DNA of 64,000 nt from Acidovorax defluvii (GCA_003268905.1 QLTU01000008.1:39834-103833); one strand, 5' to 3'. Counted from the first letter of the stretch, positions 37,023 through 46,742 are shown. A program made the numbers and translations. Notes: a model not told the origin generated them from the sequence alone.

Positions 37023-38268
37023 AGCGAAGAGCCTCGGCGGGGTTGACGCGGCTGGCGCGCCAGCTGGGGTAGAGCGTGGCCACAAAAGCCAGCACGAGCG
37101 AGATGACCGTGATGGGCACGATGTCGCTGCTCTGCGGCTCGCTGGGCATCTTGCTGATGAGGTAAATATCCTGCGGCAAAAAGCTGGCGTTGAGCGCGCG
37201 CTCGATGGCGGGCACGATCACATCGATGTTGCTGGCAATGGCCAGGCCCAGCAGCAGGCCGGACATCGTGCCGATCACGCCCACCATGGCGCCCTGCACC
37301 ACAAAGATACCCATGATGCTTTTGGGGCTGGCGCCCAGCGTGCGCAGGATGGCGATGTCGGCGCGCTTGTCGGTCACCGTCATCACCAGCGTGCTCACCA
37401 GGTTGAACGCGGCCACGGCGACGATCAACGTGAGGATGATGAACATCATGCGTTTTTCCAGCTGCACGGCGGCAAACCAGGTGCGGTTTTGCTGCGTCCA
37501 GTCGCGGATCAGCAGCTGATCGCTCAGGCTGCCCGCCAGTTGCATGGTTACCTCGCGCGCCTGGTGCAGGTCCTTGAGCTTGAGGCGAATGCCCGTGGGG
37601 CCTTCGAGGCGGAAGATGCGCTGCGCATCCTCGTGGTGCAGCAGCACCAGCGCAGAGTCGTATTCATAGTGGCCCGAGTCAAACGTGCCCGCCACCGTCA
37701 TCTGCTTGAGGCGTGGCACCACGCCAGCGGGCGTCACCTGCCCGGCCGGTGCGATCAGCGTCACGGCGTCGCCTGCACGCACGCCCAGGGCGCGAGCCAG
37801 CTCGCCGCCCAGCACCACGCGAAACTCGCCCGGCACCAGCAGCTTGAGCGTCTCTTCGTTGGTGGCGGCCAGGTCGGTCACCGCGCCTTCGAGCGCCGGG
37901 TCGATGCCGCGCACCAGCGTGCCCTTCATGTCCTCGCCGCGCGCCAGCAGGGCCTGCGCACCCACAAAGGGTGCAGCGCCGATCACGTTGGGGTTTTGCC
38001 GGGCCTCGGCCAGCGTGCGTGCCACATCGGGCAGGGCCGTGCTCTGGGGCGAAAAAATCTCGATGTGCGAGACCACGCTGAGCATGCGGTCGCGCACCTC
38101 TTTCTGAAAGCCGTTCATCACACTCAGCACGATGATGAGCGCCGCCACCCCGAGCGCAATGCCCAGCATGGACACGCCCGAGATGAACGAGATGAAGCCG
38201 TTGCGCCGCGTGGCGCGGCCCGCGCGCGTGTAGCGCCAGCCCAGGGCCAGTTCGTAGGGAATTTGCAT
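37015..38268 (-). CDS. lolC: Lipoprotein-releasing permease LolC/LolE
   Basis: Inner-membrane subunit of the lipoprotein exporter, 417 aa. First helix preceded by [27 protein letters not shown], large periplasmic loop, then three C-terminal helices with [32 protein letters not shown] and [19 protein letters not shown]. As usual in betaproteobacteria only one LolC/E-type gene is present in the operon, so it likely works as a homodimer (LolF-like). Confidence 0.94.
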   Translation of the reverse strand: MQIPYELALGWRYTRAGRATRRNGFISFISGVSMLGIALGVAALIIVLSVMNGFQKEVRDRMLSVVSHIEIFSPQSTALPDVARTLAEARQNPNVIGAAPFVGAQALLARGEDMKGTLVRGIDPALEGAVTDLAATNEETLKLLVPGEFRVVLGGELARALGVRAGDAVTLIAPAGQVTPAGVVPRLKQMTVAGTFDSGHYEYDSALVLLHHEDAQRIFRLEGPTGIRLKLKDLHQAREVTMQLAGSLSDQLLIRDWTQQNRTWFAAVQLEKRMMFIILTLIVAVAAFNLVSTLVMTVTDKRADIAILRTLGASPKSIMGIFVVQGAMVGVIGTMSGLLLGLAIASNIDVIVPAIERALNASFLPQDIYLISKMPSEPQSSDIVPITVISLVLAFVATLYPSWRASRVNPAEALRYE

Positions 38269-38348
38269 GGTTTGAAAAGAAGGTCTGCGCCCTGCGCGGA
38301 TGGCAAGCGCCAGACGGAACCAATTGTGGCATCCCGGACAATAGCGGG

Positions 38349-39314
38349 ATGTCGGACACCACCTCTTTGCTCATTCCCTATGCCGCGAGCACGGCCGAGG
38401 GTTGCCAGCAAGCCCTCCAGGGCCTGGCCCTGCCCCATCTGGACCGGCTGCTGGCCCGGCTCAGCCCCCACACCGCGCAAACCGATACTGGCGAGGAAAC
38501 CAGCTTCACCCCCCCGCACGAACGCGCACTGGCACGCGCCCTGGGCCTGCCCTTTGACGACGGCCGCACTCCCTGGGCCGCGTGGCACCGCCACCAGCAG
38601 GGCCAGCCCGCACACGGCCAGGCCTGGGCCTTCATCACGCCGTGCCAATGGCATGTGAGCACCGACCACATCACCCTGCGCGACCCGGACAGCCTGGGGC
38701 TCGACGAAGCCGCCTCGCGCGTGCTGCTGGCCATCGTGGCGCCCTGGTTTGCCGAGGACGGCATCGCGCTGCACTACGACCAGCCCACGCGCTGGCTGGC
38801 CAGCGGCGCGCTGTTTGATGGATTGGCCACCGCCTCGCTGGAGCGTGTGCTGCTGCGCGACGTACGGCCGTGGATGCCTGAACCCCGTGCAGCGCAGGCG
38901 GCCCGCACCCTGCACCGCCTGCACAGCGAGATGCAGATGCTGCTTTACACCCACGCATTCAACGACGAACGCGCGGCGCGCGGCCTGCCGGTGGTCAACT
39001 CGTTTTGGGTGCATGGCACGGGCTCCCTGCCCGCGCCCGCCCCAACACCCACCACCGCGCCCACGGTGCCCACCACGCTGCGCGATGCGGCACTGCGCGA
39101 AGACTGGCGCACCTGGGCCACGGCCTGGGCGGCGCTCGATTCCGGCCCCGTGGCCGATCTGCTGCGCCGTGCCGAAAGCGGCGCACCCGTGCAACTCACG
39201 CTGTGTGGCGAGCGCAATGCGCTGGGCTTTCACAGCGCACCGCGCGGCCTGGCACAGCGCATTCAAGGCTTTTTCAGGCCCCAGCGCTTTATGGACCTGC
39301 GCAATCAGCTATGA
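38349..39314 (+). CDS. RpfE-like protein (phosphoglycerate-mutase-like regulator family)
   Basis: 321 aa, no clear catalytic motif. It belongs by context and sequence to the family annotated RpfE in Xanthomonas, where it also neighbours recJ; some members are labelled cofactor-independent phosphoglycerate mutase. Seen: AWAFITPCQWHVSTDHITLRDP, ALHYDQPTRWLASGALFDGL, LHRLHSEMQMLLYTHAFNDERAARGLPVVNSFW. Its TGA overlaps the recJ ATG (ATGA), so the two are coupled. Function unproven. Confidence 0.75.
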   Translation: MSDTTSLLIPYAASTAEGCQQALQGLALPHLDRLLARLSPHTAQTDTGEETSFTPPHERALARALGLPFDDGRTPWAAWHRHQQGQPAHGQAWAFITPCQWHVSTDHITLRDPDSLGLDEAASRVLLAIVAPWFAEDGIALHYDQPTRWLASGALFDGLATASLERVLLRDVRPWMPEPRAAQAARTLHRLHSEMQMLLYTHAFNDERAARGLPVVNSFWVHGTGSLPAPAPTPTTAPTVPTTLRDAALREDWRTWATAWAALDSGPVADLLRRAESGAPVQLTLCGERNALGFHSAPRGLAQRIQGFFRPQRFMDLRNQL

Positions 39315-41140
39315 AAATAATAGCAAGAGACATTCCCCCCCGCGCCGCCTGGGCGCTGGAACAGGCCGGCGTGCACCCGCTGCTGGCGCGCCTGTATGCC
39401 GCGCGGGGCGTGCGCGCCAAGGATGAACTGGACGATGGCCTGGGTCGGCTGCTGCCCCCATCGGGACTCAAAGGCATCGACGCCGCCGCGCGCCTGCTGG
39501 CCGATGCCATGGCGCAAAACAAGCGCCTTTGCATCGTGGCCGACTACGACTGCGACGGCGCCACCGCCTGCGCCGTGGGCGTGCGCGGCCTGCGCCTGCT
39601 GGGGGCTACCCACGTGGACTATCTCGTGCCCGACCGCGTGACCGATGGCTACGGCCTCACCGCGTCCATCGCCCGCCGGGTGGCCGAACGCGGCGCCGAT
39701 GTACTCATCACCGTGGACAACGGCATCGCCAGCGTGGAGGGCGTGGCCGAGGCCAAGGCGCTGGGCCTGCAAGTCCTCGTCACAGACCACCACCTGCCCG
39801 GCCCCGAGCTGCCCGCCGCAGACGCCATCGTCAACCCCAACCAGCCCGGCTGCACCTTTGAGAGCAAGTCCATGGCAGGGGTCGGTGTGATGTTCTATGT
39901 GCTGCTGGCGCTGCGCGCCGAGCTGCGCGCGCGCGGTGTGTTTGATGCATCGAGCGCCGCCGGGCCGCCCCAAGGCGCGAGCGGCCCAGGAACCGGCTCG
40001 GCCGGGGCCCCTTCCCCGGCTGGGGGCAGCGAACCACGCGAAGCGGGGAGCGTGGGGGCACCTAGACCCCAACCCAAGCTCGACCCCCTGCTCACGCTGG
40101 TGGCTTTGGGCACCGTGGCCGACGTGGTCAAGCTTGATGCCAACAACCGCCGCCTGGTGGCGCAGGGCCTCAAGCGCATCCGCGCAGGCCAGATGCCTGC
40201 CGGGGTGGCCGCGCTGTTCACCGCCGCCGGCCGCAAGGCGCCCGTGGCCACCACGTTCGACTTCGGCTTCGCTTTAGGCCCGCGCATCAACGCCGCAGGG
40301 CGTCTGGCCGACATGACACTGGGCATCGAATGCCTGCTGACCGACGACGCGGGCCGCGCGGCTGAGCTGGCCGCCACGCTTGACGGCATCAACCGCGAGC
40401 GCCGCGAAATCGAGGGCGGCATGCGCGACCAGGCGCTGCTGATGGCCGAAAGCCTGTTCCAGGAGGACGAAGAACCGCCGCCGGCCATCAGCGTGTTCGA
40501 CCCCGATTTCCACGAAGGCGTGGTCGGCATCGTGGCCAGCCGCATCAAGGACAAGCTACACCGTCCCACCTTTGTGTTTGCTGCCAGCAGCGCGCCGGGC
40601 AAGGCGCACGAGCTCAAGGGATCGGGCCGCTCCATCCCCGGCTTTCACCTGCGCGATGCGCTCGACCTGGTGGCCAAGCGCCATCCGGGCGTGCTGCTGA
40701 AATTTGGCGGCCACGCCATGGCGGCTGGCTGCACGGTGGCCGAAGAAGCGTTTGACGTGTTCGAGCAGGCCCTGGCCCAGGTTGCGCGCGAATGGCTCGA
40801 CGTGGCCGCGCTCACGCGCCGCATCGAAACCGACGGCCCGCTGGCCCCCGAATACTGCCGCGCCGACATGGTGGACACCCTGCACCGCGAGGTGTGGGGC
40901 CAGGGCTTTGCCCCACCCACGTTCAGCGAAGAAGTGCAGGTGCTCAGCCAGCGGCTGGTGGGCGAAGGCAAGAACCACCTGTCCATCAAGCTCATCCACC
41001 AGGGCAATCCCATCGACGCCATCTGGTTCAGCCACACCGAACCCCTGCCCGCGCGCGTGCTGCTGGCGTTTCGACTCGACGTCAACGAGTGGAAGGGCGA
41101 GCGCAAGGTGCAGTTTCTGGTGGAAGGCGCGCAGCTGTAA
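39311..41140 (+). CDS. recJ: Single-stranded-DNA exonuclease RecJ with in-frame repeat insertion
   Basis: 5'-3' ssDNA exonuclease of mismatch and recombination repair. 609 aa: DHH motifs CIVADYDCDGATA (about residue 77), TVDNGI, TDHHLPG (about 158), and GGHAMAAG (about 465), then the OB fold. Residues about 215-251 (GPPQGASGPGTGSAGAPSPA then GGSEPREAGSVGAPRP) lie between the DHH core and LLTLVALGTVADVV; they have no counterpart in the family and are encoded by an inverted copy of the 83-bp repeat. Reading frame is intact and the enzyme probably works. Confidence 0.95.
   Translation: MKIIARDIPPRAAWALEQAGVHPLLARLYAARGVRAKDELDDGLGRLLPPSGLKGIDAAARLLADAMAQNKRLCIVADYDCDGATACAVGVRGLRLLGATHVDYLVPDRVTDGYGLTASIARRVAERGADVLITVDNGIASVEGVAEAKALGLQVLVTDHHLPGPELPAADAIVNPNQPGCTFESKSMAGVGVMFYVLLALRAELRARGVFDASSAAGPPQGASGPGTGSAGAPSPAGGSEPREAGSVGAPRPQPKLDPLLTLVALGTVADVVKLDANNRRLVAQGLKRIRAGQMPAGVAALFTAAGRKAPVATTFDFGFALGPRINAAGRLADMTLGIECLLTDDAGRAAELAATLDGINRERREIEGGMRDQALLMAESLFQEDEEPPPAISVFDPDFHEGVVGIVASRIKDKLHRPTFVFAASSAPGKAHELKGSGRSIPGFHLRDALDLVAKRHPGVLLKFGGHAMAAGCTVAEEAFDVFEQALAQVAREWLDVAALTRRIETDGPLAPEYCRADMVDTLHREVWGQGFAPPTFSEEVQVLSQRLVGEGKNHLSIKLIHQGNPIDAIWFSHTEPLPARVLLAFRLDVNEWKGERKVQFLVEGAQL
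39957..40066 (-). repeat. 83-bp-type repeat inserted inside recJ
   Basis: On the plus strand CGCCGGGCCGCCCCAAG is identical to the reverse complement of the array unit end; further on GGGGGCAGCGAACCACGCGA and AGCGGGGAGCGTGGGGG match the other end with few changes. The middle is longer and diverged. About 105-110 bp, in frame and without stops. Confidence 0.85.
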
Positions 41141-41339
41141 AGCCCAATGCAGCTACGCTCCCCCCCGGCAAATACGACTGAATAGGCCGCAACGGCAACC
41201 GCCGCAACGCCTGGTCGGTGAGCTTGCCGTAGTGCTCCATCCACAGGTCAAACAACGTGTCCAGCCCGATCAGGGTGATGTGCCGCTTTTCCTGGATGCG
41301 CGCTGCGGCGGCTGCATCCTTCGTAAAGCCAGCGCTCAT
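41082..41339 (-). pseudogene. Mrr-type restriction endonuclease C-terminal remnant
   Basis: 85-codon frame whose first 55 residues (FTKDAAAAARIQEKRHITLI, GLDTLFDLWMEHYGKL, LRRLPLRPIQSYLP) resemble the C-terminus of Mrr-family restriction proteins. The DNA-binding and most of the nuclease domain are missing. The last 30 codons run antisense into recJ, past a run of seven C, probably after loss of the native stop. It lies 3 bp after hipA. Confidence 0.5.
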
Positions 41340-41342
41340 CGC

Positions 41343-42689
41343 TTACCCAGCAATATGGAGTGCCCCATCTTGGTAGTTTCGATTTTTTGTTTTGGTTGGG
41401 GGCGAGAACCCCTCAAACGCCTCCCCCGCCTTCCATTCCCCCACCGCATACACCCGCGTATCGCGCAGGCCCTGCACGCCCTCGGCCCAGGCCATCAGCA
41501 TGCGTTTGCCGATGTCTTCAAACCCTGGGTGCTGCGCCATGGCCTTGCTCACCTGGGGCGCCACATCAGCCACGGCGTCGCTGATGGCTTGCACCATGTG
41601 CTGTTGCTCCTTGGGCTGGATGCCAAAGGTGGCGGCGATGAACTTTTGCAGGCTTTTGCCGGGCGTCCAGGTGCGTTTGCCCATGAACTCGATGCCGGGC
41701 GGGTTGTGCGCAAAGCCCGCATACACGCTGGTGGTGAGCATGTCGTAGGCGGGCGCCAGGTGCACGTCGGCCCGGCGGGTGTAGCGCAGGGCCAGGTTTT
41801 TGGCATGGCAGTCGGCGTTGCGCAGGGCGTAGGTCAGCAGCAGGGTGGTGGCCAACTGGCGAAAGGTGTCCAGCCGCTGCGCGCCGGGCACATGGTCGCG
41901 CACAGCTTTGGCGATGCGTTCCCAGGTGGTGTCGTATTTGGCGGCGGGGCGCAGGCCCAACAGGCTGCAAAAGTCTTCCATGCCCCACAGCGGCTGGCCG
42001 TGTTCGTCCACGTCAAAGCGGTGCACCACCAAGGCCTGGCCATCGTCAGACACCTCTGTCTTGGCGGCGGGCATCACACGGCGGGCCACCTGCATGCACA
42101 GGTGTTCGTTCAACGCGACGAAGGGCAACTGGGTGCTGGAGCCTTTGATGATGTGGCGGCGGGTGATGACGCTGGCTTTTTTGTGCAGGGCCAGGGCTTC
42201 CATGGGGCCGGCCGTTGCCGCGCCCGTTTCGGCCTGCGCATCCAGAAACTTGGGCACCACGCCCGAGACGCCGCTGGTGGCGTGCTGGCGCACCAGGGCG
42301 GCAAAGGCGGCTTCGGAGTTGTCGCCCTTGAGCAGCGCGGCCACTTCGATGGGCTGGGCCGGTTCACTGAGCTGCGCGCCGGGTGCCGCTACCTGCAGGC
42401 GGCCCACCATGTTGCGGCCAATGACGGACAGCAGAGCAATGGGGCTGGCGCCGATGTGCGGGCCAAACTGTTCTTGCAGCACCTGCAGCAAGTAGCCTTC
42501 GGGCAGGTTCATCTGGAGCACAGGCGGAAGCTGGTCGTCCCACAGATAGCTCTCCAGGCGCACGGGCATGGTGAGCGACACAAAGTCGTCGGCCGCCACC
42601 TGCGGGTGGTAGGTGAGCACGCTTTTGAAGTCGCCGGATTGCTCCAGCGTGGCGACCTCGCGGCCCAGCACGTACACAGACAGCTGCAT
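41343..42689 (-). CDS. hipA: HipA-family serine/threonine kinase toxin
   Basis: 448 aa. HipA family members phosphorylate aminoacyl-tRNA synthetases and induce dormancy. N-terminal subdomain with YLWDDQLPPVLQMNLPEGYL, catalytic loop NADCHAKNLAL (about residue 290), and DMLTTSVYAG in the activation-segment region. The ATG overlaps the end of the hipB-like gene (ATGA). Family of HipA/YjjJ-type kinases; the target is unknown. Confidence 0.9.
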   Translation of the reverse strand: MQLSVYVLGREVATLEQSGDFKSVLTYHPQVAADDFVSLTMPVRLESYLWDDQLPPVLQMNLPEGYLLQVLQEQFGPHIGASPIALLSVIGRNMVGRLQVAAPGAQLSEPAQPIEVAALLKGDNSEAAFAALVRQHATSGVSGVVPKFLDAQAETGAATAGPMEALALHKKASVITRRHIIKGSSTQLPFVALNEHLCMQVARRVMPAAKTEVSDDGQALVVHRFDVDEHGQPLWGMEDFCSLLGLRPAAKYDTTWERIAKAVRDHVPGAQRLDTFRQLATTLLLTYALRNADCHAKNLALRYTRRADVHLAPAYDMLTTSVYAGFAHNPPGIEFMGKRTWTPGKSLQKFIAATFGIQPKEQQHMVQAISDAVADVAPQVSKAMAQHPGFEDIGKRMLMAWAEGVQGLRDTRVYAVGEWKAGEAFEGFSPPTKTKNRNYQDGALHIAG

Positions 42690-42994
42690 CAGCGACGGCC
42701 CTCACTGGAAGTGCCCTGGGCATCGACCGTGCGCCCCGGGGTGGACTGTGCGCGCTCGCGGCGCAACTCGTCCAGATTGCCCGCCTGGCCTTGCGCCACG
42801 ATGTCCAGTTCGGCCTCCAGCACAGCCAGCACCGCCAGCAGTTTGCGCGCGCCAAACTCCGCGGACCTGCCGCGTTCAAAGCGCGACAGGGATTCGGGCG
42901 TGACGCCCGCCTTGGCCGCAACATCGCCCTGCTTGAGGCCCAGCAGTTTGCGACGTGTGGCGACGGCCTCACCGAGTTCTTGGAGGGTTTGCAA
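42689..42994 (-). CDS. hipB: HipB-like XRE antitoxin/repressor
   Basis: 101 aa. Helix-turn-helix LGEAVATRRKLLGLKQGDVAAKAGVTPESLSRFERGR near the N-terminus; C-terminal tail is polar and probably flexible. Binds its own operator and neutralises HipA. The only in-frame start before the HTH is TTG at 42994, because a TGA lies six codons upstream. The first arm of the operator is 8 bp before this start, so the message is short-leadered or leaderless. Confidence 0.88.
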   Translation of the reverse strand: MQTLQELGEAVATRRKLLGLKQGDVAAKAGVTPESLSRFERGRSAEFGARKLLAVLAVLEAELDIVAQGQAGNLDELRRERAQSTPGRTVDAQGTSSEGRR

Positions 42995-43001
42995 TTGATA
43001 T

Positions 43002-43042
43002 TTGCGTCAAAATTTTTGCAATGCTAGCAATTTTTGACGCAA
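43002..43042 (-). promoter_or_regulatory. Predicted HipB operator
   Basis: TTGCGTCAAAA (43002-43012) and its reverse complement TTTTGACGCAA (43032-43042), perfect 11-bp arms 19 bp apart, immediately upstream of hipB. Confidence 0.75.
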
Positions 43043-43105
43043 AAATCAAAATACTGATGGGTGAGTCGGAATGCTTGCCGAGTAAGCGCCAGAAGCAGAC
43101 TTGCG

Positions 43106-43175
43106 CAATAAAAAAAGCCAAATCGGGCTCTAGCGCTTACCCATCAAGCGCTAGCAGCTATCAAAAAATGAGCAA
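43106..43175 (-). repeat. Dispersed AGCGCT palindromic repeat, copy 9 (near consensus)
   Basis: Minus strand GATAGCTGCTAGCGCTTGAT then GGGTAAGCGCTAGAGCCCGA, flanked by TTTTT/TTTGGCTT. The clearest example: AGCGCTT/AAGCGCT arms are perfect. Between hipB and the chemoreceptor gene. Confidence 0.85.
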
Positions 43176-43205
43176 TCTGAAGCCATCTGAAGCCTGTAGA
43201 GGGAA

Positions 43206-44972
43206 TCAGAAGCTCTCCCAGTCGTCATCGTTGCCCGTGGTCGCAGCGCGGGGCGCGGGCGCTGGGGGCTTGGTGGCCAAAGGCTTGGGCGCGGCGGGAG
43301 CTGCAGACGCCAGCCGGGCGGCCGGTTTGGCGGTCGGGGCCGTTGCAACCCGCACCGGGGCGGGCGCAGCGCGGCTGGCCGCCACAGCGGGTGCGGGGCG
43401 TGGGGCCACAGGCGCGCGGGTCAGCGCGGCGCCCACGTTGAACACCGACACCACGTTGGCCAGGTGCTGGGCCTGGTCGCGCATGGATGCGGCGGCTGCG
43501 GTGCTTTCCTCCACCAGCGCGGCGTTTTGCTGCGTCATCTGGTCCAGGTGCGTGACGGCCTGGTTCACCTGGGCAATGCCGTCGCGCTGCTCGGTGGACG
43601 AGGCCGTGATCTCGCCAATGAGGTCGCTCACGCGGCGCACGCTGGAGACAATTTCTTCCATGCTCTGACCGGCCTGCGCCACCTGGGCCGAGCCCGCTTC
43701 GACGTTCTCGACCGACGTGCTGATGAGCTGCTTGATCTCTTTGGCCGCCTCGGCGCTGCGCCCGGCCAGGCTGCGCACCTCGCTGGCCACCACGGCAAAG
43801 CCGCGGCCCTGCTCGCCGGCACGGGCGGCTTCCACGGCGGCGTTGAGCGCCAGGATGTTGGTCTGAAAGGCGATGCCGTCAATCACGCCAATGATGTCGC
43901 TGATCTTGCGGCTGCTGTCGGTGATCTGCTGCATGCTGGCCACCACCTGGCCCACCACCTCGCCGCCGCGCGCGGCCGCCTGGGCGGCGGTGCCCGCCAG
44001 CTGGTTGGCTTGGCGGGCAGTGTCGGCCGACTGGGTGACGGTGGCCGTCAGCTGCTCCATGCTGGCGGCGGTTTCTTCGAGGTTGGAGGCCGTCTGCTCG
44101 GTGCGCGCCGACAGGTCGTGGTTGCCGTTGGCAATCTGCACCGATGCCGACGACACCGAGTCCACCCCCGAGCGCACATCGGTCACCACGCCCCGCAGCT
44201 GCGTGGACATGGCCGACAACGAGCGCAGCATATGGCCAAACTCGTCCTTGCGGGTGGAACGCAGCTCTTGCGTGAGGTCGCCTGCGGCGATGGCGTCAAT
44301 GGCGTTGACGGCCTGGTCGAGCGGCCGGGTGATGGAGCGCACCGGCTGCCACGCCATGGCCAGCCCCACCGCCAGCAGCAGGGCAGCCATTACCAGACCC
44401 ATGATGGCGTATTGCACCCGGCGGTTGAACGCATCGGTGCGGACCTGCTCGCGGCGCTGCTCCAGCGTGCGCACAAAATCGTCCTGCGCCTTCAGGTAGG
44501 CGGCGACGAGGGGGGAGAACTCGCTGTCCACAAACTTCTGGGTGGCCACCGGGTCGCCCGCGCTCTTGACCTCGCGCGACCGGGCGGTGGTTGCCAGCAC
44601 CAGCTTGCGCGCTTCCTACACCTTGTCGAGGGCCGCTTTTTCCGCCGGTGCGGTGGCCGAGGCCACGATGGTTTCCTGCACCTTGTTGATCTGGCCAATG
44701 ATTTCCTTGACGCGGGCGTCATATTGCTGCGCCAGCGCTTCGTCGGTGGTCATGGCACTGCCCATGATCATCGTCACGGCGGTTTCGGTGGCGCCACGCC
44801 AGCGCAGGGCGGACACAATGCGCCCCTGGATCTCGACCACCGCATCCATGGCGCTGACCATGGAGTTGTTGGCGCGGTTTTGCGCCCACCCGGACATGAT
44901 CAGCATGGCAATCATCAACCCGATGAATGCTCCCCACAACTTGCGCGATACCCGGATGTTGTCCAACTGCAT
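43206..44972 (-). pseudogene. Methyl-accepting chemotaxis protein, interrupted by an in-frame amber codon
   Basis: Full frame 44972-43206 (588 codons) encodes a transmembrane chemoreceptor: first helix LWGAFIGLMIAMLIMSGWA, periplasmic four-helix domain, second helix near residue 195, HAMP, and signalling hairpin with [35 protein letters not shown]. Ends in an Ala/Pro linker and DDDWESF, a CheR/CheB-tether-like pentapeptide. A single TAG at 44616-44618 (LDKV-stop-EARKLV) interrupts the sensor domain; both sides are in the same frame. The expected codon is probably CAG, so one C-to-T change. Downstream ATG at 44600 could give a protein lacking the first helix. Confidence 0.9.
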
Positions 44973-45142
44973 GGCTCTTCCTTCTGAAACCCTGAAACCC
45001 CGAAAGGGCGAATGAAACCGGCAATTATCACCTTCGCCGCCCAAAATGCTACATTTTGCAACAGACGCTCTGTGCCGGGCGCGACACAGCCCGCGAGTGC
45101 GACCCCGCCGCCTGCACAGGGACAACCCCGTAAAATGGATCG

Positions 45143-46003
45143 GTGACCACCTACCTCAATGCCGACCTGCACTGCCACTCTGTCGTATCCGACGGAACCC
45201 TGGCACCCGAGGAACTGGCCGCGCGCGCCAAGGCCAACGGGGTCGAGCTGTGGGCCCTGACCGACCACGACGAGATCGGCGGCCAGCCCCGTGCCGCCGC
45301 CGCCGCCCGCAGCCAGGGCATGGCTTACCTCACGGGCACGGAAATCTCCGTCAGCTTTGCCAACACCACCGTGCACATCGTGGGACTGGGGTTCGATGCC
45401 GACAACCCGCAGCTCGCGCAAGGCCTGGCCACCACCCGGGGCGGCCGCGGCGGGCGCGCGCGCGAAATGGCGGCGCAACTGGCGCAGGTGGGCATCCACG
45501 GCGCCTACGAGGGAGCCCTGCAGTTCGTGAGCAACCCCGAACTGGTTTCGCGCACCCACTTTGCACGCTTTCTGGTTGAAACCCGCGTGTGCCGGGACAC
45601 TGCAGAGGTGTTTCGCAAATACCTGGTCGAAGGCAAGCCCGGCTATGTGCCGCACCGCTGGGCGGCCCTGGGCGACGCGGTGCGCTGGATCACCGATGCC
45701 GGGGGCGTGGCGGTGATCGCCCACCCGGCCCGCTACAAGCTCACGGCCAACGAGGAATACGCGCTGTTTTCCGAGTTCAAGGCCCATGGCGGCCAGGGCG
45801 TGGAAGTGGTCACCGGCAGCCACAGCGCGGCCGAATATGTCACCTACGGGGCCATGGCACAAGAATTTGGCCTGGCCGCCTCGCGCGGCAGCGACTTTCA
45901 CAGCCCCGACGAATCCCACACCGACCTGGGCGCCCTGCCCCTGCTGCCCGGCACCCTGACCCCCGTGTGGGAACTGCTGGCCGAGCGGGTGCACCCGGCC
46001 TAA
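45143..46003 (+). CDS. PHP-domain phosphoesterase (YciV/RNase AM-like)
   Basis: 286 aa. PHP metal motifs DLHCHSVVSDGTLAPEEL, ALTDHDEIGG, GTEIS, AHPARY and GSDFHSP. Members hydrolyse 3',5'-nucleoside bisphosphates and mature rRNA 5' ends. GTG start at 45143. Begins a small gene set with the YciO-type gene 16 bp downstream; in E. coli yciV and yciO are also neighbours, which supports both calls. Confidence 0.9.
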   Translation: MTTYLNADLHCHSVVSDGTLAPEELAARAKANGVELWALTDHDEIGGQPRAAAAARSQGMAYLTGTEISVSFANTTVHIVGLGFDADNPQLAQGLATTRGGRGGRAREMAAQLAQVGIHGAYEGALQFVSNPELVSRTHFARFLVETRVCRDTAEVFRKYLVEGKPGYVPHRWAALGDAVRWITDAGGVAVIAHPARYKLTANEEYALFSEFKAHGGQGVEVVTGSHSAAEYVTYGAMAQEFGLAASRGSDFHSPDESHTDLGALPLLPGTLTPVWELLAERVHPA

Positions 46004-46028
46004 CATTGATCCGGAGGCATTGGCTGCC

Positions 46029-46664
46029 ATGGCACAGTATTTCGAAGTTCACCCCGAAAATCCGCAACCGAGGCTGCTCAAGCAGGCGGCCACCCTGCTG
46101 CAAAAAGGCGGCATCTTGGCCGTGCCCACCGATTCGAGCTACGCCCTGGTGTGCCACCTTGACGACAAGGACGCCGTGGATCGCCTGCGCCGTATCCGCC
46201 AGGTGGACGACAAGCACCACCTGACCCTGCTGTGCCGCGACCTGTCCGAGTTGGCCAACTACGCACGGGTGGACAACCGGCAATACCGGCTGCTCAAGCT
46301 GGGAACACCGGGGCCCTACACCTTCATCCTGGAAGCCACCAAAGAGGTGCCGCGCCGCGTGAGCCACCCGTCGCGCAAGACCATCGGCCTGCGCGTGCCC
46401 GACCGCAAGGGCCTGCAATTGTTGCTGGAGCTGCATGGCGCGCCGCTGCTGGCCACCACCCTGATTCCGGCGGGCGAGACCGAACCGCTCAACGACCCCC
46501 AGGAAATCCGCGACCGCTACGAAAAGCTGCTCGATGCCATCGTGGATGCGGGCGCCTGGCCCTTGGAGCCCACCACCGTGATCGATCTCACGCCCATGGG
46601 CAACGGCGGCGACCCCGAAGTGCTGCGCGAAGGCCGCGGCAGCGTGCAGGCCTTGGGGCTTTGA
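46029..46664 (+). CDS. YciO/Sua5/YrdC-family protein
   Basis: 211 aa. Binds RNA/nucleotides with the TsaC fold: LQKGGILAVPTDSSYALVCHLDDKDAVDRLRRIRQ, HHLTLLCRDLSELANYARVDN and GPYTFILEATKEVPRR. Closest to E. coli YciO rather than the TsaC enzyme of t6A synthesis. ATG at 46029; a TTG three codons upstream is in frame. Coupled context with the PHP gene. Confidence 0.9.
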   Translation: MAQYFEVHPENPQPRLLKQAATLLQKGGILAVPTDSSYALVCHLDDKDAVDRLRRIRQVDDKHHLTLLCRDLSELANYARVDNRQYRLLKLGTPGPYTFILEATKEVPRRVSHPSRKTIGLRVPDRKGLQLLLELHGAPLLATTLIPAGETEPLNDPQEIRDRYEKLLDAIVDAGAWPLEPTTVIDLTPMGNGGDPEVLREGRGSVQALGL

Positions 46665-46675
46665 GCCCCTATACA

Positions 46676-46742
46676 ACTTCAAGCCAAATCACCCTCCAGC
46701 GCTTGTCCAGAAAGCGCTGGCAGCTCTCTTTTTTGCAGCAAT
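46676..46742 (-). repeat. Dispersed AGCGCT palindromic repeat, copy 10
   Basis: Minus strand AGAGAGCTGCCAGCGCTTTC then GGACAAGCGCTGGAGGGTGA, ending TTTGGCTTGAAG. Between the YciO-type gene and the M50 gene. Confidence 0.8.

Noticed and set aside
44616..44618. TAG in the chemoreceptor as recoding (pyrrolysine or readthrough)
   Set aside because: No sign of a suppressor or PylT-like gene in the window; a simple nonsense mutation is more likely.
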